The notes below the pieces were generated by a model. That model was not told the origin of the DNA, did not search any database, and saw only the letters and a program-made list of their open reading frames with translations. A stretch of DNA of 7,296 bases from Candidatus Kerfeldbacteria bacterium (lineage in GTDB: Bacteria; Patescibacteriota; Patescibacteriia; SBBC01): assembly GCA_016204645.1 (NCBI GenBank), contig JACQKI010000036.1, forward strand, positions 1-7,296, in the 5' to 3' direction. Position numbers and translations under genes: made by a program. Positions 1-5,694 of the stretch are shown piece by piece. Position 1 is the first letter of the stretch, and each line of letters opens with the position of its first letter.

Positions 1-471
1 CAGCAAGGCCGTGCTGGCCGTCAGCGTCAATAAAAACAGTTGCAGGTACCCCAGCCACAGGTAGGGAACCAGGCTCGGATCGACGCCCCAGCTCTTGAAG
101 TACTGATCCAGGCCAATGCCGAAAAACCGCAACGTCGGATGCAGCCAGGCTAGCAGGAAAATCAAGATCCCTTGGCGGCGGTGCCAGGTGAAGATCGCCG
201 GATGGACGACGTTCCGCAGCACTGAACGTGCAGCCCCGATGACGAACTGCAACCACAGGAGCGTAAACGCATACAGTCCGACCAGCGGAAACAGGGCATA
301 GTTGAACTCGGCGAAGTCCAAGCCGGACAAGAACGAGAGGCCACCGCGGACCGAAAAAAAGACATAGACGGGCATGACGAGCACCGCCAGCCAGATGAGC
401 AACAGCGCGAGACGCAGCAGAACCGGACCGACTGGGCGCGCACGGGGCAAGCTACCGTTTGACTGCTCCAT
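1..471 (-). CDS. Ferric-reductase-like transmembrane protein, N-terminal part (cut by window edge)
   Basis: The frame reads open from an ATG at 471-469 to the left edge, giving 157 residues without a stop, so the C-terminus is missing. Hydrophobic segments lie near residues 17-39, 56-80, 93-112 and 136-157. The third holds a WHRRQG motif with H97 and then H111 in LHP. Two histidines 14 apart in one helix are the heme-ligand pattern of the ferric reductase / NADPH oxidase / MsrQ membrane domain, which passes electrons across the membrane through b-type hemes. Whether an FAD/NAD-binding part follows cannot be seen. The start is supported by a promoter whose -10 ends 7 nt upstream, which implies a leaderless mRNA; no Shine-Dalgarno is visible. 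The gene follows the ABC ATPase gene on the same strand after 51 nt but can be transcribed alone. I am fairly sure of the family and unsure of the substrate. Confidence 0.72.
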   Translation of the reverse strand, partial: MEQSNGSLPRARPVGPVLLRLALLLIWLAVLVMPVYVFFSVRGGLSFLSGLDFAEFNYALFPLVGLYAFTLLWLQFVIGAARSVLRNVVHPAIFTWHRRQGILIFLLAWLHPTLRFFGIGLDQYFKSWGVDPSLVPYLWLGYLQLFLLTLTASTALL

Positions 472-478
472 GGTCCCC

Positions 479-506
479 AGTATACCGCACTCCCGACCGG
501 TGTCAC
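479..506 (-). promoter_or_regulatory. Promoter of the ferric-reductase-like gene (leaderless)
   Basis: Read on the minus strand, a -35 box GTGACA (506-501, 5 of 6 to consensus) is followed by 16 nt and a -10 box TATACT (484-479, 5 of 6). The ATG begins 7 nt after the -10, about where transcription should start, so the transcript would have almost no 5' leader. It lies in the gap after the ATPase stop codon. Confidence 0.6.
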
Positions 507-522
507 CACCGATCTAATGATT

Positions 523-1191
523 CTAGGCTGAAAGTTTTCCGTCCTGAATCCGAAATGTGCGATCGGCCCGCCGGGCAATCGCCTGATCGTGCGTGACCAC
601 AATGACGGTGGTTTTTTCCGACTTGGCCAGTGCGTGTAGCAGTTCGACAATGGTAGCGCTTGTCTGCTGGTCAAGGTTGCCGGTCGGCTCGTCGGCCAAC
701 ACCAGCTTCGGCTGGTTGGCTAAGGCCCGAGCAATGGCGACGCGCTGCTGCTCGCCGCCGGAGAGTTTCCCCGGCCGGCGTTTGAGCACAGCTCCGCTCA
801 ACCCTACCTGCTGGAGGAGTTGCTGGGCCCGTCGCCGTCGCTCGTTCGCCGGACGGCCAGCCAGCTCCATCGGCAGCATGACGTTGTCGAGCGCGGAGAG
901 ATTGGGAACAAGGTTGTAATTTTGGAGGACGAACCCAACGCTTGCTCGGCGGTACGTGAGCAAATCCTTCCCACCTAAATCAGTAACCTTTTCCCCGTCA
1001 ATCTCAATCGTTCCTTCGGTTGGCGCATCCAGCGCGCCCAACAACGCCAGCAACGTACTCTTGCCGCTGCCGCTCTTGCCGACGATCGCGACGAGTTGAC
1101 CGGTCGTCACCTCAAAATTCACGTCATCGACCGCGCGGACTTCAGCGCCCCCGTTCTTGAATACTTTCTTAAGTTGCTCCGCTCTGATCAT
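523..1191 (-). CDS. ABC transporter ATP-binding protein, MacB/LolD type
   Basis: This 222-residue protein is a complete, single-domain ABC ATPase of normal length. Visible motifs in order are Walker A GKSGSGKST (38-46), the Q-loop glutamine Q90, the signature LSGGE (143-147), Walker B LVLADE (163-168) followed by PTGNLD, and the switch histidine H201 in VVTHD. The ADEPTGNLD form and the short length are typical of the ATPases that pair with FtsX/MacB-like permeases (MacB, LolD, FtsE relatives), which work as mechanotransmitters rather than classic importers. Its ATG follows the permease stop codon by 1 nt, with GAGGAA 8 nt upstream inside the permease gene, so translation of the two is probably coupled. 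It should act on the cytoplasmic face of the membrane with that permease. All catalytic motifs are intact. The transported substrate cannot be told. Confidence 0.95.
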   Translation of the reverse strand: MIRAEQLKKVFKNGGAEVRAVDDVNFEVTTGQLVAIVGKSGSGKSTLLALLGALDAPTEGTIEIDGEKVTDLGGKDLLTYRRASVGFVLQNYNLVPNLSALDNVMLPMELAGRPANERRRRAQQLLQQVGLSGAVLKRRPGKLSGGEQQRVAIARALANQPKLVLADEPTGNLDQQTSATIVELLHALAKSEKTTVIVVTHDQAIARRADRTFRIQDGKLSA

Positions 1192-1205
1192 GTTATTCGT
1201 TCCTC
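1192..1205 (-). promoter_or_regulatory. Ribosome binding site of the ABC ATPase, inside the permease 3' end
   Basis: GAGGAA (1205-1200) stands 8 nt before the ATG at 1191 and overlaps the last codons of the permease gene, whose TAA is at 1195-1193. It is one of only two clear Shine-Dalgarno sites in the window and fits reinitiation of ribosomes finishing the permease. Confidence 0.65.
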
Positions 1206-2545
1206 AACACTTCGGCCGGACGGATTTTACTGATCAGCCAAGCCGGCACGGCCGAACCAATAATTGCGATGCCAATGGCGGCGATGAATCCATAAAGAAC
1301 AATTTGCCAGTCGACGACTGTTTGCAGGTCGCGGACTGCTCCTTGGACAGCGCGGAAGCCGCCGACAACAGTCCGGATGGCGCCTCCCGGACCTCCCCCC
1401 ACCGTTTCCGGTCCGATCTGGGGTCCCCGCTGGCTTGACGTCGCTAAAGCTCTAACCACCGGATTCGCAAACGCAAACCCGAGAATCGTACCAACCAGCC
1501 CGCCCATGACCGAAAAAAGCACTGCTTCACTGACGAACTGACTGATAATCGTGCGGTCTCCCGCACCCAACGCTTTGAGCACGGCGATTTCTTTTCGTCG
1601 CTCCCGAACAATCATCACCATCGTCAGCAAGGTGATCACGGCTGCGGCAATCAAGGCGCCGACCAAGCTGGTGGTGGCAATGGTTCTGATATTCTCCAGC
1701 GGGGCAATGGCCTGTCTGACGCTGTCTTCTGAATTGGTTACGTCAGCGGTATCGCCGAGCGCCGCCTTGACCGCGTTGGTGGCAGTGGCAATATTGCTCA
1801 CGGTATTGACGTGGGCAACGAGGCTCGTAATGCTATCCTCCTGATCTGAAAGTTTCTGCAATGTCTTCAGCGGGAAAATGGTGGCATTGTTAGCAAACTG
1901 GTTGCCAGCGTCGAAGATGCCGCTGACCGTGATCGTCTCGCCAAAGGCAGTGAACGTTGATCCAGGTGTCAGAGCATTTTTCTCCGCTAGCGTTTTGCCA
2001 ACGTGCGCGGTCATGGACTCGGAAGACGCATCAATAGCGGTGCCGCTGGAAAACGTAAACTGTCGACCGACCAACTCGCCGCCGTAATGAGCATTGTTGG
2101 TGCCGATCGCCAAAATCGGCGGCTGGAAATTTTCCGGCAAGACCTGCCTGCCCTCCCGTTCAATTTGAATATTGAAAATCCGCCCGCCTCGTCCACCGAG
2201 CGTGCCAGCCTCGATCGGCGACTGCAGCGTCGTATCCGTATTCGGCACCATTTGCGCGTCAATCGTGGCGTCGACGCTCGTGATGTTCGCCAATGCCTTC
2301 ACCGTTTCAGCCTGTTCAGGCTTGAGCGGTTCACCACCGCCCAGAAATCCACGCGCGCCGGCCGGCGAGACCGTAATGGTATTGCCGATGTTGGACTTCA
2401 CCTCGCTAATTCGCTGGTCAACTACCGCTTGGGCGGCCAGCATGACAACCACCGTCCCCAGGCTAAGACCCAAAATAATCACCACCGCGAACGTGCGGAT
2501 AGGGTTCCGAAAGACGTTTTTTGTTCCGCGAGAAACTGCGCTCAT
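1193..2545 (-). CDS. ABC transporter permease, MacB/FtsX family
   Basis: The protein is 450 residues from the chosen ATG at 2545. It has the four-TM MacB plan. TM1 is at about 19-43, then a large extracytoplasmic domain at about 44-288. TM2 (about 292-314) is followed by RERRKEIAVLKALGAG, the cytoplasmic coupling sequence of this family. TM3 is at about 338-366, TM4 at about 414-437, and the C-terminus is RPAEVLRNE. The TM3-TM4 loop (about 370-412) is unusually long and Gly-rich, with GGGPGG. An upstream in-frame ATG at 2623 would add 26 residues, but these would be encoded by a 14-bp hairpin and look unlike a membrane-protein N-terminus, so I reject it. No Shine-Dalgarno precedes 2545; seven T residues do. 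The partner ATPase is 1 nt downstream. Likely roles are export or membrane/lipoprotein handling. No MacA-like adaptor gene is present. Confidence 0.92.
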   Translation of the reverse strand: MSAVSRGTKNVFRNPIRTFAVVIILGLSLGTVVVMLAAQAVVDQRISEVKSNIGNTITVSPAGARGFLGGGEPLKPEQAETVKALANITSVDATIDAQMVPNTDTTLQSPIEAGTLGGRGGRIFNIQIEREGRQVLPENFQPPILAIGTNNAHYGGELVGRQFTFSSGTAIDASSESMTAHVGKTLAEKNALTPGSTFTAFGETITVSGIFDAGNQFANNATIFPLKTLQKLSDQEDSITSLVAHVNTVSNIATATNAVKAALGDTADVTNSEDSVRQAIAPLENIRTIATTSLVGALIAAAVITLLTMVMIVRERRKEIAVLKALGAGDRTIISQFVSEAVLFSVMGGLVGTILGFAFANPVVRALATSSQRGPQIGPETVGGGPGGAIRTVVGGFRAVQGAVRDLQTVVDWQIVLYGFIAAIGIAIIGSAVPAWLISKIRPAEVLRNE

Positions 2546-2582
2546 AAAAAAAGGTTTTGAGTTTATGAAAGTCGGCAGACAT

Positions 2583-2615
2583 CCAGCACCACGTTGGGGG
2601 ACAACGTGGTGCTGG
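2583..2615 (-). repeat. Perfect 14-bp inverted repeat (hairpin) before the ABC genes
   Basis: CCAGCACCACGTTG (2583-2596) is exactly complementary to 2602-2615 around a 5-nt loop. It lies in the 83-nt gap between the secreted-protein gene and the permease gene. In the minus-strand RNA the stem is followed by AUGUCUGCC rather than a U run, so it is not a standard intrinsic terminator. A seven-U run occurs only about 30 nt later, directly before the permease ATG. It may be a partial terminator or attenuator, an mRNA-stabilising stem that sets different levels for the genes on each side, or a protein-binding site. Confidence 0.8.
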
Positions 2616-2628
2616 GACAGCATCTGAC

Positions 2629-3129
2629 CTATTTCAGGTGGCCCATGCCCATACCGAATCCGTGGTGGCCGAATCCCATTGGCATCATTTCGCCGCTGGC
2701 GATCCGTTCCTTGAACGTGACCAGAAACTGGTCGGCCTGTTCCTGCGTCAAGTATCCGACCGAGACCATATCCTTCAGCGTCGCCTCGAAGTCAGCCTGC
2801 CGCCGCTCCATCAACTTGGTGTACGTCCAGCCCTTCTCGGTCATAATCTTGTAGAGCGGCGTGCCGCTGTCGAGCTTGGCCTGGAGGTCGGTCAGGCTCA
2901 GGCCGAGGAGGTCAGCCATCTCCTGGAGGTGATGGCCGTGGCGCTTGCCCATGACAGGAATCGTCGTGGTAGTAGCCGGCGTAGCCGATTCGGCCGTGGT
3001 CACCGCCGTGCTGACGACCGGTTGATCGACGCCATCCGCGCTCGACTGTGCGCGAACGATGCCGAGCGTGGCCAAGCCGATGGCGCCCGCCAAGATCGTG
3101 GCGAGAACGAGCTGATTTCGTTGAATCAT
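2629..3129 (-). CDS. Secreted small protein with Met/His-rich C-terminus (DUF2680-like)
   Basis: The protein has 166 residues. Residues 1-27 form a signal peptide with basic start, hydrophobic core and a likely cut after VRA (A27). A Thr/Ala-rich spacer follows to about 59. Next is a helical region: LLGLSLTDLQAKLDSG (74-89) leads to KIMTEKGW, then VGYLTQEQADQF (124-135). These short helical repeats are typical of small exported Gram-positive and candidate-phylum proteins of the DUF2680/YckD sort, whose function is unknown. The tail 148-166 has five Met and three His among Gly and Phe (MMPMGFGHHGFGMGMGHLK), and HGHH lies at 64-67. I infer metal binding, perhaps copper or nickel. The gene is 36 nt after the membrane-protein gene and before the ABC pair, so it probably belongs to the sigma-factor operon. 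No clear Shine-Dalgarno is seen. Family assignment is moderate. Confidence 0.8.
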   Translation of the reverse strand: MIQRNQLVLATILAGAIGLATLGIVRAQSSADGVDQPVVSTAVTTAESATPATTTTIPVMGKRHGHHLQEMADLLGLSLTDLQAKLDSGTPLYKIMTEKGWTYTKLMERRQADFEATLKDMVSVGYLTQEQADQFLVTFKERIASGEMMPMGFGHHGFGMGMGHLK

Positions 3130-3154
3130 AGGGTCTAGAGATTACTGGTAAATC

Positions 3155-3164
3155 TGCACGTGCA
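3155..3164. repeat. 10-bp palindrome TGCACGTGCA
   Basis: This perfect palindrome fills the middle of the 36-nt gap between the membrane-protein gene and the secreted-protein gene. It could be a regulator site for an internal promoter, with a weak -10-like TAATCT at 3144-3139 downstream on the minus strand. No -35 box is convincing, and a 10-bp palindrome can occur by chance. Confidence 0.3.
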
Positions 3165-3165
3165 C

Positions 3166-3960
3166 CTAGTAATACGACGGCGGCGGCCGCGGTATTTCAT
3201 CTGGTCGCGGTACCCTGAAAGGCATTCGCCGGGGCAACCGGTCAGCCGGAAGGATGGCGGTCGCTTCGATCGCGCCGTCGTCGCGCTCACCAACGACCAC
3301 AATCTCGTCACTGACCGCCGGTTCCCAATTTGCCGGAATTCGCGTCTGGTCGGTGATCTTTACCTTGACCGTTTCGTCATCCGTGTCAATGGTCCAGGTA
3401 CTGCCATTGATCTTCATGATGGCACCGGGCGTGACCAGACCTCGGACAAGCAGGTGGTGGCCGCGGTAGAACGGTCCGACGATTGGCACGCCGCCACCAC
3501 GAAGACTGCGGTTAGCTAAGCGGTCATGCAACCGCGCCGCATCGGTCACCGCCGCCGCCATCACAAACGCCAACACGAAGACGCCTAAGGTCACAAGCAA
3601 CGGCCAACGGTAGAGATGCGTTTTACGCCGCAGCAGGAAGATGAATGCGCCCGCGGCCAACAGGATGAACAGCACCTGCCACCACGGGAACGCTCGAACT
3701 AGGAGGCCGTATCCTTCCGGGCCAAAGGCCGGCAAGGCCGAGAACCGCGCTGATCGCCACAGGTACGTAATAAAACTGCCGAGGTACACCAAACCGATGG
3801 CGACCGCCACGATGGCCGCACCAACGGCTACGTTTTCCATGATGAACTTCCACTTCGGTCGCATCTGCACGTGACCTTGTCCGATCGCATCCAACAATCG
3901 CTGGACTGGTGACGACTCAAGTTTCGACGGCTGTTTCGGTTGTTCGTCAGGCATGCTCAT
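3166..3960 (-). CDS. Three-TM membrane protein with beta-rich C-terminal domain, partner of the sigma factor
   Basis: The protein has 264 residues. The cytoplasmic N-terminus has a helix ending in VQMRPKWKFI (31-40). Membrane spans follow at about 43-68, 91-110 and 119-138. A VPIVGPFYRG segment (158-167) comes next, then a beta-rich domain at about 172-238 resembling the DUF5666/OB-like extracytoplasmic domain. The tail is rich in Pro and Arg and ends PPPSYY. The order of basic helix, three spans and GPFYR resembles, from memory, an unnamed family common in candidate-phyla bacteria and often beside sigma factors. Its ATG lies inside the sigma gene (14-nt overlap; a second ATG is at 3954), so translation is probably coupled. 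The position suggests an anti-sigma-like membrane regulator, but no zinc-binding anti-sigma HxxxCxxC motif is visible. The function is inferred from context only. Confidence 0.85.
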   Translation of the reverse strand: MSMPDEQPKQPSKLESSPVQRLLDAIGQGHVQMRPKWKFIMENVAVGAAIVAVAIGLVYLGSFITYLWRSARFSALPAFGPEGYGLLVRAFPWWQVLFILLAAGAFIFLLRRKTHLYRWPLLVTLGVFVLAFVMAAAVTDAARLHDRLANRSLRGGGVPIVGPFYRGHHLLVRGLVTPGAIMKINGSTWTIDTDDETVKVKITDQTRIPANWEPAVSDEIVVVGERDDGAIEATAILPADRLPRRMPFRVPRPDEIPRPPPSYY

Positions 3961-4510
3961 GGGGCGGAATAAATGATTGCAATTTGGCTAGGGCGCGCTT
4001 GATTCGAACTCCGACCGTGCCGACCGGCAGCCGCAGCACGTCGGCAATCTCCGTGTAGGACAACGCTTCGTAGTACCGCAACACCAGGACTTCTCGATAC
4101 TTGGCTTCAAGTTTATCCAAGCTTTGATCGAGCTGCCGGCGGATGAGCGCCAGATCGGCTCGCGTATCGGCCCGATCCGGAGCCACCGGGTGCGGGAAGA
4201 GTACGTCCGGGTCGAAGAACGGCAGCGGATCGCGCTGACGCGACTTGAGGTGGTCAACGAGGGCATTGTGGACGATCCGGTAGATCCAGGGCGAGAAACG
4301 ACGATCGGGATTGAAGCCGCGGAGGTTTTGCCAGGCCTTGACCAGCGCATTCTGAACGACGTCCTCGGCCTCGCTCGAGCCGGCCGTCATCCGGCGCACG
4401 TAGCGAACCAGTCGATCCCAGTACCGTTTAACCAGCGCGGTGTAAGCGAGCTGCGAGCCGGTTTGCGCCTCGGCTGTCAGTTGCTCGTCGCTGAATGACT
4501 GGTAATCCAT
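3947..4510 (-). CDS. ECF-type RNA polymerase sigma factor
   Basis: The 187-residue protein has the two-domain layout of extracytoplasmic-function sigma factors. Region 2 is at about 22-93 and contains AEDVVQNALVKAWQNL (48-63) and then FSPWIYRIVHNALVDHLKSR (72-91), the parts that bind core polymerase and open the -10. A Pro-rich linker runs from 94 to about 118. Region 4 is at about 127-178, with YREVLVLRYYEALSYTEIA and a helix-turn-helix near 150-172 (VGTVGVRIKRALAKL) that reads the -35. There is no region 1.1 or 3, which fits ECF length. The gene ends with TGA and overlaps the following membrane-protein gene by 14 nt, the usual layout for a sigma factor and its membrane regulator. A candidate self-recognised promoter lies 20 nt upstream. 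The signal it responds to is unknown. Confidence 0.95.
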   Translation of the reverse strand: MDYQSFSDEQLTAEAQTGSQLAYTALVKRYWDRLVRYVRRMTAGSSEAEDVVQNALVKAWQNLRGFNPDRRFSPWIYRIVHNALVDHLKSRQRDPLPFFDPDVLFPHPVAPDRADTRADLALIRRQLDQSLDKLEAKYREVLVLRYYEALSYTEIADVLRLPVGTVGVRIKRALAKLQSFIPPHEHA

Positions 4511-4530
4511 GATCGTCCACGTCTTAGGTA

Positions 4531-4557
4531 GTACGAAAACGGCAGCCGTTTTGTTTC
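4531..4557 (-). promoter_or_regulatory. Candidate ECF-type promoter with palindromic spacer, upstream of the sigma gene
   Basis: On the minus strand GAAAC (4557-4553) and CGTAC (4535-4531) are 17 nt apart. ECF promoters often have a -35 with AAC and a -10 with CGT; Bacillus SigW sites (TGAAAC...CGTA) are a close likeness. The spacer is exactly the 17-nt odd palindrome AAAACGGCTGCCGTTTT on this strand. The palindrome could instead act as a weak terminator for the hydrolase gene, since it has flanking A and T runs, or as an operator. No good housekeeping -10 lies near the sigma ATG, which favours an ECF site. Confidence 0.4.
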
Positions 4558-4573
4558 GGCGCTGATCGCACCC

Positions 4574-5653
4574 CTAGGTAATTAGCCACTCCCGGAAAAA
4601 ATCCCGCGACCGTTCCATGAACGACGCCCAGCCGCCGCCAAATTCGTGCGGCTGGCCAGGATAGACGTGGTAGGTCACGTCGGCGCCGGTCGCTTTCAGC
4701 AACTCGACGCTCTTGTTCGACCACTCAATCGGCACGCTCTCGTCAGCCGTACCGTGGTGGACCATGATCGGCTTGGTCACCTGACTGAAGAACGTCCGCG
4801 GCGATAAGTTGTCCCAAAACGTCGGTGCTTCATCCGGCGTCCCGTACAGCTCGACGATTTTTTTGGCTTCGGCCGGCCGCCGGATCGTCCAACGATCGTA
4901 GTTATCCCGCAAGTCCGACGAGACCGGCGCGTAGAGGACGTAGGCGTCGACCAGATCAGGCTTGGCCACCATGATGTTCAAAGTAATGCCGCCGCCCATT
5001 GAGTGCCCGAGCATACCCAATCGGGTTGTATCCAGACGCGGATCGCTTGACGTCTTAATGGCCTCGACCGCATTGATCACGTCTTTGACGTAGCCGAGCC
5101 GGAGCGTGAACTCACTCGAGGCGTCGCAGTCAGACTGGGCGTGGCACCGGTAGTCGGGGTGCAGCACGGCAAAACCCTGACGCGCAAAGTAGTCTTGCTC
5201 GCGCTTCAGGCCGCGACCGTTGGTGTAGACGGCCGGGTCAATGTAGCCGTGGTTGAGAATCAAAACCGGAAACGGACCATCCCCTTTCGGGATGTTCATG
5301 ATGCCGGAAATTTTTAAGTCGCCGCTGTCGTACGTCACGAAGTAACGCGTGTACGCGGCGGCTTGAGCCAGGACCTGACCGAGCTGCAAGTCGCGGCCGT
5401 CTGGCTGGAGCGCTTCCAAAGCTGGAATCGAAACCGGGTGAACTGCCGGTTGAGCGCTTTGATCAACTGGCGACGTACTCGGCTCAACCGTCGGCGAAGT
5501 CGTGGCTGGCAAGCCAACTACCGGCGCATCTGGCTGCGTTTCAGCTTCGAACGTCTGGTTGGAAGTTGTAGGTTCGGCCGGCGTTCGACGCTGGTCAACG
5601 ACCACGCCGACCGCAATGCCGATCGCCACAATCAAACCAAGAATCCAAGGCAT
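4574..5653 (-). CDS. Exported or membrane-anchored alpha/beta hydrolase (prolyl-oligopeptidase-like fold)
   Basis: The protein has 359 residues. Residues 1-19 form one hydrophobic segment with few charges, a signal anchor or signal peptide. A Pro/Thr/Ser-rich linker follows to about 75, so the enzyme acts outside the cytoplasmic membrane. The hydrolase domain (about 100-359) shows the oxyanion motif LNHGY (133-137), the nucleophile elbow GHSMGG with S218, an acid D304 in HHGTADESVP, and H336 in GQPHEF. The catalytic triad is therefore complete. The pattern fits the S9/dienelactone-hydrolase group of peptidases and esterases; the substrate cannot be told. C170 and C176 may form a disulfide. 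The ATG lies 6 nt after a -10 box and there is no Shine-Dalgarno. The AlkD gene ends 41 nt upstream and the sigma gene starts 63 nt downstream, so some read-through into the sigma operon is possible. Confidence 0.92.
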   Translation of the reverse strand: MPWILGLIVAIGIAVGVVVDQRRTPAEPTTSNQTFEAETQPDAPVVGLPATTSPTVEPSTSPVDQSAQPAVHPVSIPALEALQPDGRDLQLGQVLAQAAAYTRYFVTYDSGDLKISGIMNIPKGDGPFPVLILNHGYIDPAVYTNGRGLKREQDYFARQGFAVLHPDYRCHAQSDCDASSEFTLRLGYVKDVINAVEAIKTSSDPRLDTTRLGMLGHSMGGGITLNIMVAKPDLVDAYVLYAPVSSDLRDNYDRWTIRRPAEAKKIVELYGTPDEAPTFWDNLSPRTFFSQVTKPIMVHHGTADESVPIEWSNKSVELLKATGADVTYHVYPGQPHEFGGGWASFMERSRDFFREWLIT

Positions 5654-5659
5654 ATGGAT

Positions 5660-5688
5660 ATGCTACTACAGTATGTAGTAGTTGACAA
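5660..5688 (-). promoter_or_regulatory. Promoter of the hydrolase gene (leaderless)
   Basis: On the minus strand TTGTCA (5688-5683, 5 of 6) is followed by a 17-nt spacer and TAGCAT (5665-5660, 4 of 6). Six nt separate the -10 from the ATG at 5653, so transcription would begin at or next to the start codon. The spacer and part of the -10 are occupied by a dyad. Confidence 0.55.
5663..5681. promoter_or_regulatory. Operator-like dyad CTACTACA-GTA-TGTAGTAG
   Basis: Two perfect 8-nt arms (5663-5670 and 5674-5681) surround 3 nt. The dyad lies between the -35 and -10 of the hydrolase promoter and overlaps the -10, the classic place for a repressor. The core TACA-N3-TGTA recalls BlaI/MecI/CopY operators (TACA-N2-TGTA), but the spacing differs by one. 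No such regulator is encoded in the window. Confidence 0.55.
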
Positions 5689-5694
5689 CTTCAG

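Noticed and set aside
162..674. Long minus-strand frame overlapping the ATPase and reductase genes
   Set aside because: It is an out-of-frame shadow: Ser/Arg/Cys-rich, with no recognisable domain, and it overlaps two well-supported genes.
2546..2623. Permease start at the upstream ATG (2623)
   Set aside because: The added 26 residues are encoded by the hairpin and the U-rich leader and do not look like a membrane-protein N-terminus; the ATG at 2545 begins a typical MacB N-terminus.
3152..3873. 11-nt direct repeat ATCTGCACGTG (3152-3162 and 3863-3873)
   Set aside because: Several 11-nt matches are expected by chance in a window of this size, and the second copy lies inside coding sequence.
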